From positions 930,001 to 994,000 of the forward strand of contig VWND01000069.1 of the NCBI GenBank assembly GCA_009599575.1: DNA of 64,000 nucleotides. The letters run 5' to 3'. Below the pieces are notes generated by a model. The model made no database searches and had not been told where the DNA came from. It saw only the letters and a list, made by a program, of their open reading frames with translations. Each line of letters opens with the position of its first letter. The first letter of the stretch is position 1. Below, one piece after another: positions 21,960 to 33,802 of the stretch. The translations under genes and the position numbers were made by a program. Origin of the DNA: Blumeriella jaapii (Eukaryota > Ascomycota > Leotiomycetes > Helotiales > Drepanopezizaceae).

Positions 21960-22980
21960 TATTTATTTAAGATTTGGAAAAAAAAAACGTTGCCGAAAGA
22001 TTCGTGCGGCAAAGTCAATTGTATAATATTTATTAAAAGTAAAAAGCGTTTTTAATTGTTTTGGTAATAAAAGCAAAAAGGGCGGAAGCGTTGTTTAATA
22101 TATTAGTTTATTATTTCGGTTTGCTTATCGATATTAAGATTATACGTAATAATTAATTTAATTTTGGTTTTTAATATACGGCAAAGTTTTTATTAAAAAA
22201 CCGAAACAAATTAAGTTTTTCGGTCCGAAACAATTAAATCCGGCATGTCGAAATAGCGTATTTAATAAATCAAAAACAAAACTGCCAACTTTTTCGTTGT
22301 AATAATTTTATAGCAAAGAATTAATAAAAGCTTTTTAAATAAGCGATTTATTATTACGAAAGCGAAATCGTAATTATCTTCGTTTAATAAAAGCTTCGTG
22401 AAATCCATCGTCAAATATTAATAAAATCTGTTGGGTATAAATAAAGGTTTTAAAAAGCCCGGAGTTTTGTCGCGCCTAGTTTTTATTCGTATGCAACGAT
22501 AATTCGAAACGTATTATTATATATTTGTTTTTATAGCTTTTTAATAATATTTGCGACCGACCAAAAGCTTTATTTTTTTTATTTTAGCGTATGCTACGCA
22601 AAGCTGTTCGTAAATATGTCGGATTAAAAAGGTTCGCAGTTCGAAAGATTTCAAAAGCATTATTAATTTGTTTTGGAAAAATAATTTATTTTATCGCAAT
22701 TAATAATTAAAATTATAATTACGAATTTGCGCTCGTTGCGTTTCGAAAAAAAAAAAGTTTTTGTTAGCTTGCAACAAATCGTTTATAATTATATAGCTAT
22801 GCATATCGTATGCGATTACGAAAGTTAGGTTTGCGAATTTTTTTATAAATATTTTATTTTTTTTATTTTCGCTGTTTTTTTTAAAAAAAATGCTATCGTT
22901 ATCGCGCTTATCGGAAGCTATTTCTATAAGCGCTAGCGTAGTTATGCTTTTAGCAGCCATTTCTTTTAAGATTTAAAAAT
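21960..22980 (-). pseudogene. B1 integrase remnant
   Basis: Homologous to B2 58340-59360. On the minus strand I read the core around SDR and the segment RHFGM (about 22230-22250), as well as a zinc-binding part further right. Open pieces on both strands here are short. The function in the living element was cDNA insertion. Confidence 0.75.
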
Positions 22981-23224
22981 TTAATTTATCGTTTGAAAAC
23001 ATTTGCTGTTTCCGAGCCGCTTGCTATCGTGCTTTTAATAAGAAAATGTTTTGGTTTTTGCGAAAAAAAATATTAGCGAGCGTATTAATAATTTCCGACC
23101 GGTATATAATTGTAAAATAAAAGTCGGCGAAAAACTCGGCCTATCGGGCTTATCAGGCCGAAAAATCTTTGGTTATTATAAAATATTTCAAAGCGCGGTG
23201 ATCGATATATATATATACGTTTTT

Positions 23225-23470
23225 TTAAGCGTTTAATAGTTTCGATTTATAATTTTTAAAAAAGCGAAAAATAGCGAAAAGCTTTTTATCGTAAATCGAA
23301 TAATTAAATTCGGCGTCGATTATAATTTTGAAAAAAAAACCGACCGGATAATAAAAGTTATTTTTTTGCAATTGCGATAATACGCCAGCTATTATTTTAT
23401 TAAAAAAGTCGGTTTTTAAGCGCGTTTGCTTATAAAAGTCGTAATAGCACAAAATAAAAGCATTTAGCAA
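23225..23470 (-). pseudogene. B1 RNase H remnant
   Basis: The open minus-strand frame reads RLKTDFFNKIIAGVLSQLQK, then YYPVGFFFKIIIDAEFNYSI and YDKKLFAIFRFFKNYKSKLL. These correspond to KTDAS, AGVLSQ, PVGF.SK, AE.NY.IYDKELLAIV and the W..EL block of Ty3 RNase H. KTDFF replaces KTDAS. Positions 23051-23224 hold the end of the domain and the start of the integrase linker. Confidence 0.9.
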
Positions 23471-23689
23471 AGTTTTACGCAGTGTTTTCTATGCGTTTTT
23501 CTGCTTTTTTTCGAATACGAAAAAAACGTTTTTATTTGTAAAAGTAATAAAAGAGCGGCAAATGCGGCTGTAGCCGGCTATAAAACGTTTGTAAAAATTG
23601 CAAAAGCCCAAGAAGCTTTGCACGCCTCGCATATTCGTTATATATTGCCAGTTTTTAATAATAGCGATCTTTTCCGGGTTTATTTTAAT

Positions 23690-24340
23690 GCTTTAGGTGC
23701 TAATAACGAAACTTAAAAATTTGATTTTCGTAATATTAAATTCGTATTTTTTAATATTAATTTCTAGGCCGTGTTTTTTTAGAATCGATAAGATTTTTTT
23801 GACGTAGATTTTATATTTTAAATTATTTGCGAAATAAATAAAAATATCGTTAAAATACGCCGAACAGAAATTATTCAAATATTTTATAAAAATATTATTA
23901 ATAAAGCGTTGAAATATAGCGGGCTTATTAATAAGACCGAACGAAAAAACTTTATATTTGTATATGTCGTATCGGATACGGAAACTGATTAGTTTTTCGG
24001 ATTTTTCGGATATTCGGATTCGATTAAATGCTTATTAAATATTAATTTTCGTAAATATTTTGGTTTTAATAATTCGCGTTAATATTTCGTCGATTAAAAG
24101 CAAAAAGTAAAAATCTTTTTTCGTAAAGTCGTTAAGCTTGCGGTAATCGATATATAAACGTATAAAATCGTTTGACTTTTTGGTAAATAAAATCGGGGCG
24201 GCGAAAAAGGTATTAAAAGGTTTAATAAAGCTTTTGTGCAAATTGTCGAAAATATAGCTTTTGATTTCTGTAAGCTGTTTATTCGTAAAGCGTTTAAATA
24301 GTTTTATAAAAAGCGTATTTTCCGTGGCAAAGTGTATTTT
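23690..24340 (-). pseudogene. B1 reverse transcriptase remnant
   Basis: Two open minus frames carry it. 24035-24241 reads SFIKPFNTFFAAPILFTKKS, IRLYIDYRKLNDFTKKDFYF and IIKTKIFTKINI. 23693-23878 reads NNFCSAYFNDIFIYF, with the catalytic box at 23846-23857 as YFND where YFDD or YLDD is expected, followed by LKKHGLEINIKKYEF. Asp to Asn at the catalytic pair inactivates it. Confidence 0.92.
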
Positions 24341-24879
24341 GTAATTTATACCGGGGCGGCGGAAAGCGAGCTTATCGCTTTTTTGCTTATAAAACAGTTT
24401 TTCGAATTTCGAATATTAAATTAGAAAAAGCTTTTTTATAAAAACCACGTTGTCGTTATATTTGGCTTGCAAAGCGTCGGGAACGGAAATGCTTTTTATT
24501 ACCGCGAATTGTATAATTTTTTTAAATTCGGCGATTTTCGCACGGCGGAAACGTTTTTTGTTTATATTATGCATAAAAGCAACAAACGTATAATCGCTGA
24601 ATAATAATAATTCTTTTTTTTTTGCGATTCGTATTCGCTTTTCGTAACGTGTTTATAAAGCGCTGAATATAAAAGCGGAAATACAATTAATATTGCAATT
24701 GAAAATAAAAAAAGTAATTGGCGCGGTTGGAAAGATCGGTTTGATCGGTTTAAAGCTGCTAATAAGAACTTTTTTATTTTATGCAAATTGCTTTTGAAGT
24801 TTCGTATAAATATAAAAAGTCTACCAGTTCCAAAGTTTAAATAGGTTTTTTTGATCGTTGTAAAAGTGCTGGCAAAAAT
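24341..24879 (-). pseudogene. B1 protease to RT linker, cut by A2
   Basis: The minus open frame 24562-24786 (LLAALNRSNRSFQPRQLLFL, then HVTKSEYESQKKKNYYYSAI) matches B2 61000-61160. No D-(S/T)-G triad could be placed, so the protease is not confirmed. The sequence stops at AAAAT 24875-24879, the duplication of A2. Confidence 0.6.
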
Positions 24880-25145
24880 TGTGACGATCTAATCAGTCGG
24901 AGGGCTGGGAGATCAGTCAACTGGTCGCCGAGTTTATATAATATAAGAAACGAGCCTTTGGTTCTGTAACAAAGATATTTATTTAGAATTAACAACTGCA
25001 GAGGGCAAAGGTTGCTAAAGGAAGAAAGCTTTATATATATAAATAGTTTTTATAATTAATAGGAAGATTCATCAGAAAATCAGGGAGCTTGCAATTATAC
25101 GTAATTGCTGGGATAACGCGAGAAGCAAACGAATGAATCGTCATA
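24880..25145 (-). repeat. A2 3' LTR (266 bp)
   Basis: It starts TGTGACGATCTAATCAGTCG, nearly unmutated at the outer left edge, and ends ATCGTCATA at the inner edge, where damage is heavier. Confidence 0.93.
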
Positions 25146-25780
25146 TTATTTTTTCGTCCGAAAAAAGCGCGCCTTCGAGCTTTTATTTATTAATACGTCG
25201 CTATCCAAATAATCGTACGAATTCAAATCTTCGGAATACGCTTTTAGCCAATTTATAAGTTTTGCAAAAGAACCGGGAAACTTTTTATACGCCAAATGAA
25301 AGTCGCGCATTTTTAAAAAAGCGTATATAAAATCAGACGCGGAATATTACGTAAGATTTTTATTTAAGTTTATTTAAAAAGCTTTATACTAAAGGGTTTT
25401 TCGCTGCATTCGACAGGCGATTAATTTTTCGATTTCGTATTTAAGCTTATTAATTATATTAATAAATTCAAAGGCTAGGTTAATTTGATTTAAAAGCGCA
25501 TCGTTAGCTGCTTTACGCAGTCGATTAGCGTGAAAAACTAAATGTACGTTTATAATATTAAAAAGGTCTAGCTTAAATGCGTTATCGAAAATTTTGGTTA
25601 TAATTTTAAAAGGGCCGTTTATAGGATTGTCGAGCTTACGGAAAGGCCGGAAGATCGAAAATAAACGTATATCGAGCTAAACGTAATCGCTAACGTTAAA
25701 ATTAATCGCGCGGCGAAATTTATTCGCATTTTTTTTTATTTTATCGTAGATTTGTTAAAAATGCGATTTGGCGAGGTTTC
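25146..25780 (-). pseudogene. A2 GPY/F module and chromodomain
   Basis: Homologous to A1 8370-8958. The minus strand keeps the end with GCGCGC and the chromodomain region around 25260-25470 (Cys-Arg segment near 25416, Tyr-rich WYP block near 25350, both mutated), then the GPY/F region at 25500-25720. Stops occur throughout. Confidence 0.8.
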
Positions 25781-26880
25781 AGGCGTCGTAATAGCGGCGA
25801 GCGTACGCACGAGCTTCGTTTGCGTTTAGCTTATATAAAAAGTTGGAAAAAAAGGAAATATCGAGCTTTTAATTTCAATTGGTATGAAAAACGTAATCGT
25901 ATACAATTTTAAAAAGTAAAAAACCATTTAGATTTTCGTAAGGAAAAACCATTTGAGCGAAATCCATTATTAAAAAAAATTCGTTTCAATCGTTTTAATA
26001 AAAGTTTACGAAAGGTCGAAAGCGTTTTTGCAAATATTAGTTGTAAATTTCGGTTTAATTATCGGTTTCAGAATAAGCGGCTATCGAAAGCTTTAATTGC
26101 GTATCGAGTATTTTATTTAATTTAAACCAAAAAATAAATTAATACTAAAAGCTACGATCGTTAATAATATTTTTTAAAGGGCCAAAATACTTATATACGT
26201 AAAATATATACAATTTGGCGAAGCTTCGAGCGTCGATATTTTTATAGCAAAAGATCGAAATAGCCTGCTTGGAAAAGCGATTTATTATTACGAATACGTT
26301 ATCGTAACCGTATTTGTTTTTATTAAAGCTGCAAAAGTCTATTATAATATGTTTTCAAAAATAATCAGAAATAAAAAAAAACTGAAAAAAGCCGGGGCGC
26401 TTATTTTTTGAAACAGAACTTTTTCGATAAACGTAGCAATTGCGATAATATTATTTTACGAAAGCTGTTATACCTCGCTAATAATATTAATCCGAAAGCA
26501 ATTGCGTAATTTTGCGAGCGCTAAAATAAGCGGTGAAGATCTGGTCGTGCATTTTTCGTATAAAAGCTAAACGAAAGTAATCGACGTTTGGTATTATCAG
26601 GCGACCGTAATATAACAGCAGATCGCGTTTAAATATATACGGAATATTATTAGCGTCGTTTTTTTTCGTAGCGTTTCGTATAGCTTTTTTTCGAAGGGTT
26701 ATCAGACTGCTAGCTATGCGATTAGCGTAAAAAAGCTGGTTAACGATACGAAATACGGGAAAAAGATTAGCTATTTTAACGATAAAAACAGCTGTTTCGA
26801 AAGCCGTGAAGGGTCGAAATTTTTTAATCAAAAGGCGATAATCGATTTGATCGGTTCGAAAAAATGTTTGCAGGCGTTAA
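25781..26880 (-). pseudogene. A2 integrase remnant
   Basis: The minus open frame 26487-26831 reads AVFIVKIANLFPVFRIVNQL and ends FIRKMHDQIFTAYFSARKIT, which is the linker and first half of the zinc-binding module. The core lies at about 26000-26460. One of the two zinc-ligand His is Tyr (AYFS), as in A1. Confidence 0.88.
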
Positions 26881-26899
26881 ATACGTTTAAAAAAGTTTT

Positions 26900-27330
26900 A
26901 GCGATCGAGTTCGCTCGTACGACGTATTAATGCGTCAGCTAAAAAGTTATATTTACTTGGTTTATACGTAATAAAAAAGTTGTAATCGGCGAAAAGCTCG
27001 GCTTAACGTGTTTATCGAACGTTTAAAAGTTTGAAAATTATAAAATATTCCAAGATTTTATAATTAATAATAATTTTAATTTAATAAATTAAACCAGTTA
27101 GTTTAATACGAAAATTGCTTAAAAATCTTACGATTGCGAGCATTTTTTTGTCGTATACGATATAATTTAACTTTGCGAAAGTTATAGTTTTGCTGAAGTA
27201 AGCGACTGGAAGCTAATCGTTATTATAAAATTGCGAAAGCACAAAAGCTATTACGCCGTCGGAAGCGTCAGTTTCTAATATATAAAAAAGGTTTTACTTA
27301 TAATATTATAAAACTGGTGTAATAGTAAAA
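26900..27330 (-). pseudogene. A2 RNase H remnant
   Basis: Homologous to A1 6800-7215. The minus strand shows the VVYD region (about 27150), the FSKT region (about 27195) and the DASDG region near 27260-27275, all altered by stops. Confidence 0.82.
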
Positions 27331-27539
27331 ACTAGTATAAAAAAGTCGAAACTTTTTTAACACTTAGAAATAAAATTGTAAAAAACGTTAGTTTTAATTA
27401 AATAAATTAAAAACTTTGCAATTATACCGTAGTTTCGAATAAAACGTCGGTAAAAATTACAAAAACCAAAAAAGCTTTATATATTTTTTACAATAGTAAA
27501 AAGCTTTTAGTAGGCGACCACGGAAACTTTTTTTAAATC

Positions 27540-28300
27540 TACTTTTAGATTTTTAATCGAAATAATAAAGTTTAGATAACGGGTCCGAATAACGTTGAAT
27601 TTAAATTTCCGAATATCGGCTTGTAATTTAGCGTCAGCGAGTTTTTAAAGCATTTTGCGAACGTATATAACGTGTTTTAAAAAGTCGAACGAATAAATAA
27701 AAATGTTATTTAAATATGTAATATAAAAATCGTTTAAATAATCGAAAAAAACGTTGTTTATATAGCGTTAGTAAATTACGGATTTATTAATAAGGCCAAA
27801 AAATAGCATTTTGCATTTATAAACGCCGTAACGCGTACGAAACGTCGTTAATTTTTTATTGGCGGGGTTTATTCGAATTTTTATAAAAAGCTTGACGAAT
27901 ATCGAGCTTTATAAAAATTCGCGCTTCCGAAAAACAAGCAAAAGTCTTATCGATAAAAAAAAAAAGGTAACGATTTTTACAAATAACGTTATTAAAAGCT
28001 CGATAATCGATATAAAAACGTAATAAACCGTCGGGTTTTTTAGCGAAAAGCATTAAAGCAGCGAAAAAAACGATAAAAGATTCGATAAACCTTTTGTCAA
28101 AATTATTTTACAAATAAATCTTAATAATTTCGAGCTTTGAAATCGATATTTTATACAAAAAAATATATTTCAGTTTTTTTTTATTTATAATAAGCTCGAT
28201 TTTATAGTCGTAAGGTCGGTAAAAAGCTAGCTCGTTATTAGCGGCCTTAAAAAACACGTATTCGAGGTTTTTATACTCCGAGGAAAAAGATTCGAGAAAA
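27540..28300 (-). pseudogene. A2 reverse transcriptase remnant
   Basis: The minus open frame 27856-28053 reads LFAKKPDGLLRFYIDYRAFN, RNRYLF-like and ARIFIKLDIRQAFYK, then a stop region where A1 has KIRMDPA. The catalytic box (about 27702-27713) reads YLNN. PDGS has become PDGL (Ser to Leu). Confidence 0.92.
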
Positions 28301-29160
28301 AGTTTATTCGAAATTAACTCTGCTAAACTGGTTGAAAAGGTCGAAATCGATATTTCATTAGTTTTGAAACGTTCGAAAAAATTATAAAATTAGGTTTTAA
28401 AAAAAGTGTTATACGTAAGGTCGTTTAATATTCTGTCGATTTCGTACAGGGAAATTGAAAACATTTTAATTGTTTTTTTTCTGGAAATCAGTTTAAAAGC
28501 GTATGCAATAATCTGGCAGATAAAAATTAAGTAAATAATAGATTAAGAAACTCGTTTTCGAACTGGTCGTTTGAAAGGTTCAGAAGGTGGCTTATTTAAA
28601 CTATCGATTATATTAAATTGAAAAGCTATCGCGGCGAAAAACTTTCTTCGGTTTTTGGTGTAATTGTTTTTCGTAGAACGAAAAAGCTGTTTTGACGAAG
28701 GAAGAAAAAAAAAAGAAAAAAAAGAAATAATAGAAAAAGGATCGGCAGCCTGGAAAAATAGTATAATTTTTTAAATTATTCTATTGGCGTCGCTATCGAA
28801 ATTAATACCGCGAGTGAAATTCGACCTTTTCGCGCTTCGCATAGCGTCGTAGATCTGCCACAATTAGTTAAAATTTTTATTACGTTTTACAGCGTCGTTT
28901 TAATGGCGAAATTAAATTTTTCGAAAATGCAAATAAAAGATTTTAATACAACGAGCGTAAAAGATTGTAAAAGAGTAAGATTTCGGCTAATAAAACTTGC
29001 GTTTATTACAGTTTAGTAGAACTTAGTGTTCGGCCAACTAAGCTTTTTCTAAAATTATATTATGATTTCCGAAGTTAATAATTAAAAAAAAAATAAACGA
29101 TTGTATTCGATTATTAATAATAAAATTAAAAAGCGTAAAATATATAATTAAATGGCCACG
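28301..29160 (-). other. A2 protease to RT linker
   Basis: Decayed coding linker that aligns with A1 4911-5840, including poly-A tracts near 28700-28740 (poly-T in A1). It adds no domain. Confidence 0.6.
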
Positions 29161-29167
29161 AGCTTTA

Positions 29168-29392
29168 TTATATTTTTTTACAGAAAAAAAAACCGGGAAA
29201 AATTAAATCAAAGATTTTAAAAAAAAAAAAAGATTTAATCAGCGCCGAATCGATTAACGCATAACCGTTCGCTTTAAAATCGGCGAGCGCTTTTATTTTG
29301 TACGAAAAGCTATTTTTAATAAATATAACGGGAATTATTAATAAATCGCTATTAAAAAGCTTTCGAATATTAAAATAACGCATATCGCGCAA
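29168..29392 (-). pseudogene. A2 aspartic protease remnant
   Basis: The minus frame reads RDMRYFNIRKLFNSDLLIIP and ALADFKANGYALIDSAL. The active-site triad D-(S/T)-G-A is D-F-K-A: two of the key positions are lost. The N-terminal side joins gag. Confidence 0.88.
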
Positions 29393-29399
29393 TACGCTT

Positions 29400-30960
29400 A
29401 AAAAAAAAAGCTTTGCTTAGGCTTGAGCGTTTTTCCGATTGGCGAGAAAGTTTTTAATTTTTTCGTATGCGTTTTGAAAATCGTTTGAAAAAAGGTTTTC
29501 GTTTTTATTATTATTATTAAAAAGCGAATCTTCGGCCGGCTCGATTTCGTTTATATTTATCAGCTTAAAAAAGCTTTTGGGTGGAACCGAGGGTCGGCTC
29601 GTAAAAAATCGTATAAATTAGCCTTTTTGAACTTTTTGATATGGAATAAAAAACGAGCGTTATCGTTGGTCCGATCGAAAAAAAAAACGCCAGAAAGAGC
29701 GTTTTGGCGTGGAGGAAAAGGAAAAACAAAGGGCTGAAAAAAAGCCTGTAAAGCATTGGGACGACTTTCGTACGTACGATTTAATTCGTAGTACGCTTTG
29801 GTTAAAAATCTATTATTTTGATAAATAATAGATTTAATTAAAAAGCGATTCGCGTATAAAATTCGTTCAGCTAATTGATTTTGTTTTTTTTGTCGGACGG
29901 CGGTAAGCTAATTTTTAAAAATCGTTATACACGCTTATTTTAAATACAACTTTTTTCGTAAACGCTTTGGTATTTTATCGCGGAGGGCGTTTCGAAGCTG
30001 TTTATCGGTCCGTATTTAAGCGTTCGCTGCGAAAATGGAAAATCGCAAATAAAATCGCCAAAAATCGTCGTACGTATTTATTATAAGCATTTTAAACTCG
30101 TTTTCGGCCTTTTAAACGTTAGAAAAGTCGGCTAAAAAATCTGCGATCTTTTTTATTAATTTTTCGAAAAATATAAAATCGGAACGGTTTAAAATACGCG
30201 GGGTTAAAAACTTTTTTGCTACGCTTTCGGTCTGATCGAATATATAATTTTTACGAAATCGATCGCCAGCGAAATAATCGTAATAAAATTCGAAGTTATC
30301 GAGAATTCTAATTTTTAATAGCATATTTTATAATTTTTATTATTATTTAACTTAAACTCAAAGTTCGAAACGCGTTTTATACGAACTAATCGAAAGTTAA
30401 CAAATAAATAGAAATTATAACGTTTAAAAAGCGCGCTAAGGTTTTGGCCGTCAAAGGAAAATCCAAAAAAAATTCGCGAAAAACGTAAAAGTTGGTTTGC
30501 AGCGTTTATTAATTAAAATAAAACGTTGCGAAAAAAAGAAGAAACAGCAGATTCGCGATTAGCAAAAGCACGTTCGATAAATTCTATTAAACGCTTTGAT
30601 TAAAAGGTCTGTCGCAGTCGTATAATTTTCAAAAGTTGTCGTTTACGCTTTTGCGCTTTTTTTAGTTGATTTTGCAAAAGTTTCAACTGAACGCTTTTAA
30701 CGCTAAGCTGCAAGAAAAAAGTGGCAAACGAAATAATTGGCGCTCTGCCTTTTTTTTTGTTTTTTTTTCCTCGGGGAAAAAACTGTTTTTTAAAAGAAAA
30801 AGCTTTTGGGGGAAGCTGCTTTTTTGCTGATTAAAAAAAGAAAGGTTAAGATGTAGTAGCAGGAGCTGAAAAGCTTTGCTGAAGAAGGAATCGTTGAACA
30901 AAAGCTATTTTTCGCGAAATGCGGAAATAAGTCTTTTTACGACCGGTCGATTATTTTGAT
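29400..30960 (-). pseudogene. A2 gag remnant
   Basis: Homologous to A1 gag. Open minus pieces include 30112-30324 (RILDNFEFYYDYFAGDRFRK) and 30683-30901. At the start position (about 30952-30954) ATG is replaced by ATA in the conserved context AAAAT(G/A)ATCGACCGGTCG. Positions 30961-31031 are the leader next to the 5' LTR. Confidence 0.72.
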
Positions 30961-31031
30961 ATGATTCGTAAGAAATTCGAAAAAAGAAATAGTTTACGCC
31001 GTCGCCAGCGTAGAAAAAAAATTATTAATAA

Positions 31032-31297
31032 TATAACGATTTAATCAATCGGAGGGCTGGAAGATTAGTTAATTGGTCGCCGAATTTATATAATATAAAA
31101 AACGAGCTTTTGGTTTTGTAACAAAAATATTTATTTAGAATCAACAATTGCAAAGGGCAGAAGTTGCTAAAAAGAAAAAGCTTTATATATATAAATAATC
31201 TCCACAGTTAATAGGAAGACCCACCAGAAGACCAGGGAGCTTGCAATTATACGTAGTTGCTGGGGTGACGCGAGGGGCAAACGAGTGAGTCGTCACA
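31032..31297 (-). repeat. A2 5' LTR (266 bp)
   Basis: The inner left edge is strongly mutated (TATAACGATTTAATCAATCG). The outer right edge is clean (GAGTGAGTCGTCACA). AAAAT follows at 31298-31302. Confidence 0.93.
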
Positions 31298-33480
31298 AAA
31301 ATATATAAAACTTTTATTGCGCTGTTTCGTTTATTTGCATTTTTTTAATATATACGACTAAGCATTTTAAGCTTTGTTCGTTAATTAAAATCGACGAATA
31401 ACTGCTCGTTGAAATAAAAAATAATAAGCATATCGAATAGCTATTTTATTTTGTTTTTTTTTTGGTTATATATTTGTTTTAAATCGTAATATTATAAAAA
31501 TTTGCGATTAATAAAAACGTCGGTAAAGCCCAGGTTTATAATCAGAAAAGGAAAATTTATACGACGTCGGTTAATTGTAAAAAAAAAAAAAATAACAAAA
31601 GAAATAAGTTTTTCCGGCTCGCTATTATAGCCGGTGGATATAATAAGTTTATACAGCCGAATAAAGCTTATTTCGAAACGTTAAAAAAGTTAGTACGTTA
31701 AAAAAGTTTTAATCGCATCGAAAATATTAGCTCCGTTATCGATATATGCAAATGTTTTAATATATAATTTATTGCGTGCTAATTTTATAAAAATTAAAAA
31801 CTATCGTTTTTCTATTAAAAAGCGCTGGTTAAATTTTAAATCTTTTTACAAATCGAATTTTTTATTATAATAAAAGTTTTTGCTACGGCTTAAAAATTTT
31901 TTAACAAATCGTTTTGCTTTTCGTCGATAGCTATTTCGGCGATTTTGCGACTGAATTTAGCGTCGGAGCAAACGTTTGCGAAATGGCCGGGTTTGCCGCA
32001 ATTATAATAAGCGCTAAAAAAACGCGTAGCCAAGCGAAAAAAACCGGGGATGGCAAAAATAGCAGCTACACGTTCGTAAAAATTTTTATTAAAAAAGAAA
32101 AAAGCCGTGCGAGCAGAAAAAGCTGAAAAAGTAAAACGTTATAAAATTTTAAAAATACCAGAAGTACGCCTAAAATTTTAATTAGCAAAAGCTATAGCAA
32201 AAGAAAAATGGCTTATGCGACGGGCAAAGGCTATTTTTTTAATTCGGATATTACGTGATTTTTTATTCGCAACGATTAAGAATTTGTTCAAAACAATATA
32301 ATTATTATTTATTTTGTATTTTTTTATTCGAAAATCGTATTTAAAAATAAAAATAACTTTTTCGCATCTGTTTTTAAATCAACGGTTTTTAGCAATTTTA
32401 CTAATAATTGCGTAACGGATAAATAAAAAACGAAAATTATTATAAATCTGACTGTTGTTTATATAAAACTTGTTGTATTGCAATTTGACAGACTAAACGC
32501 GGTTGTAATTAAAAAAGCGCTGATTAAAAATGCGAAAAACATTTCGGGCCGACTAAATTTAATTATAAAATTCGAGGTTCAAATGCTTTAAAATAATAGT
32601 TTTTGTTTTTCTAATAATGCATTTGAAATATGCTTTGGCTTGATTTATATTTTGTATAAAGTTTTTTAAATATTTTTTAATAAACAGTTTTATATTTATT
32701 TTCTATGCGTTATATTTAACCTTTTTTTAATAGTCGCTAAAAGCATAACGAAAGTATTTGATTTTGGATAATTCGATTCGAAAAATAGCTAAATCGAAAA
32801 TAAAAAAGTAATATTCGGGAATTAATTAAAAATTTACGGTAAAAGCGCGCGAAGCTCGAAGTAAAAAAAAAGCGTCGCGGGCGATATTAGCGGAAAGGGC
32901 TGGAAGGCGAGCGGCGGCAATAGCTTAAGCGATTATTTAAGCGATTTAAAATTGCTAGGCCGCAGTGAATTTTTCAGCGTTAGCAAATATGCTAAATAAT
33001 CGTAGAAGCATTCGTCGGTTTAAAAGTATTAAAATGTCAGCGTCGTACAATTCGATTTTAGATTCGATCGTAAAGCGAAAAAATCCAGCAGATAACTGTG
33101 GTTTAGTAAAAAAGTCGTAAAATAAAAACTCGCTGTTAAAATCGTCGAAAAAGCTTAAAACGAATAAAAATTCGAAAGCGGCAAAAGCAGAAGCAGAAGA
33201 TGGAAATGCTGATTCGAAGCCGAATCGTACGGGTTGCGTTTGTTTTCGAATGCCACGTCGATTTATAAGAAAAGCATAAAGTATTATAATATTAAAAAAA
33301 AGTGATTCGAATTGTAAAAGCAAATCGAATTAATAAAAAAAAAAAACTTCAGCTTTTTTTGAAAACAAAATTAATAAAAAAAAGTTCTGATTAAAGCATC
33401 GATAAATAAACGTCGGTACGAGCGGCTTGAAAAAAGTTCGAGTTGCAAAAGCAAATCGAATTTTTAACCGTAGATACAAA
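31298..33480 (-). pseudogene. B1 gag remnant with zinc knuckle
   Basis: B1 resumes here on the minus strand. A CCHC zinc knuckle reads YYNCGKPGHFANVC at about 31968-32009, where the first Cys of C-x2-C-x4-H-x4-C is Tyr. The N-terminal part is open at 32955-33323 (RFGFESAFPSSASAFAAFEF, then FFRFTIESKIELYDADILIL). It aligns with B2 62905-63276, with Ser to Phe, Pro to Leu and Thr to Ile changes typical of C-to-T. No ATG start could be fixed; the open frame begins with TTG. Confidence 0.82.
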
Positions 33481-33513
33481 GCTTTTTAGCGAAGGTTGTT
33501 TGGTTTTTTTTTA

Positions 33514-33802
33514 TATTACAGCTAGCTTAAAAATGATCGGAATAATATAAATCAAAAAGTACGCATATAAATTAAAAGAAAAACACCGAGCTAGAATGCT
33601 CGGGGTCGCGAATTTTATATACAGTGGGTTGCGCTTATAGGTCACGTGACTTAGCGCGAGGCCTAATGGCCGAGATGGTCCGTGTCCAAACCTTAATCCA
33701 ACACCACCAGCATTCATACCACTGGCAACCATACCACTGGCAGCCATACCACTGGCAGCCATACCACTGGCAACTACCACTAGCCAGGCCAGGGTCGTAA
33801 CA
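33514..33802 (-). repeat. B1 5' LTR (289 bp)
   Basis: The inner left edge is TATTACAGCTAGCTT (RIP form of TGTCACAGC). The outer right part is clean, with four tandem ATACCACTGGCARCC units at about 33714-33775, and ends GTCGTAACA. AAAAG follows. Confidence 0.9.

Larger units (their letters stand above)
24880..31297 (-). mobile_element. A2: complete Ty3 chromovirus, 6418 bp
   Basis: Complete family A element on the minus strand, with LTRs of 266 bp at 24880-25145 (3') and 31032-31297 (5') and AAAAT at 24875-24879 and 31298-31302. It lacks the 28-bp LTR duplication of A1. The internal part has nearly the same length as that of A1 (5886 against 5868). It is inserted into B1 and therefore younger than it. 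All coding parts carry stops, and the gag start has become ATA. Confidence 0.94.
20936..33802 (-). mobile_element. B1: Ty3 chromovirus, split by A2
   Basis: Family B element on the minus strand, formed by 20936-24879 and 31298-33802; A2 (24880-31297) with AAAAT duplications lies between them. The join matches the uninterrupted B2 near 61255. LTRs are at 20936-21214 (3') and 33514-33802 (5'). Domain order from right to left is gag with zinc knuckle, RT, RNase H, integrase, chromodomain. Base 33802 is followed by AAAAG, but the left end is followed by D rather than by AAAAG, so the two ends of the inserted unit do not match. The element is decayed throughout. Confidence 0.9.

Noticed and set aside
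23206..23222. Alternating AT runs (TATATATATA) as microsatellite or origin
   Set aside because: Short runs of this kind occur throughout and are expected in RIP-converted DNA; no repeat array or origin feature accompanies them.
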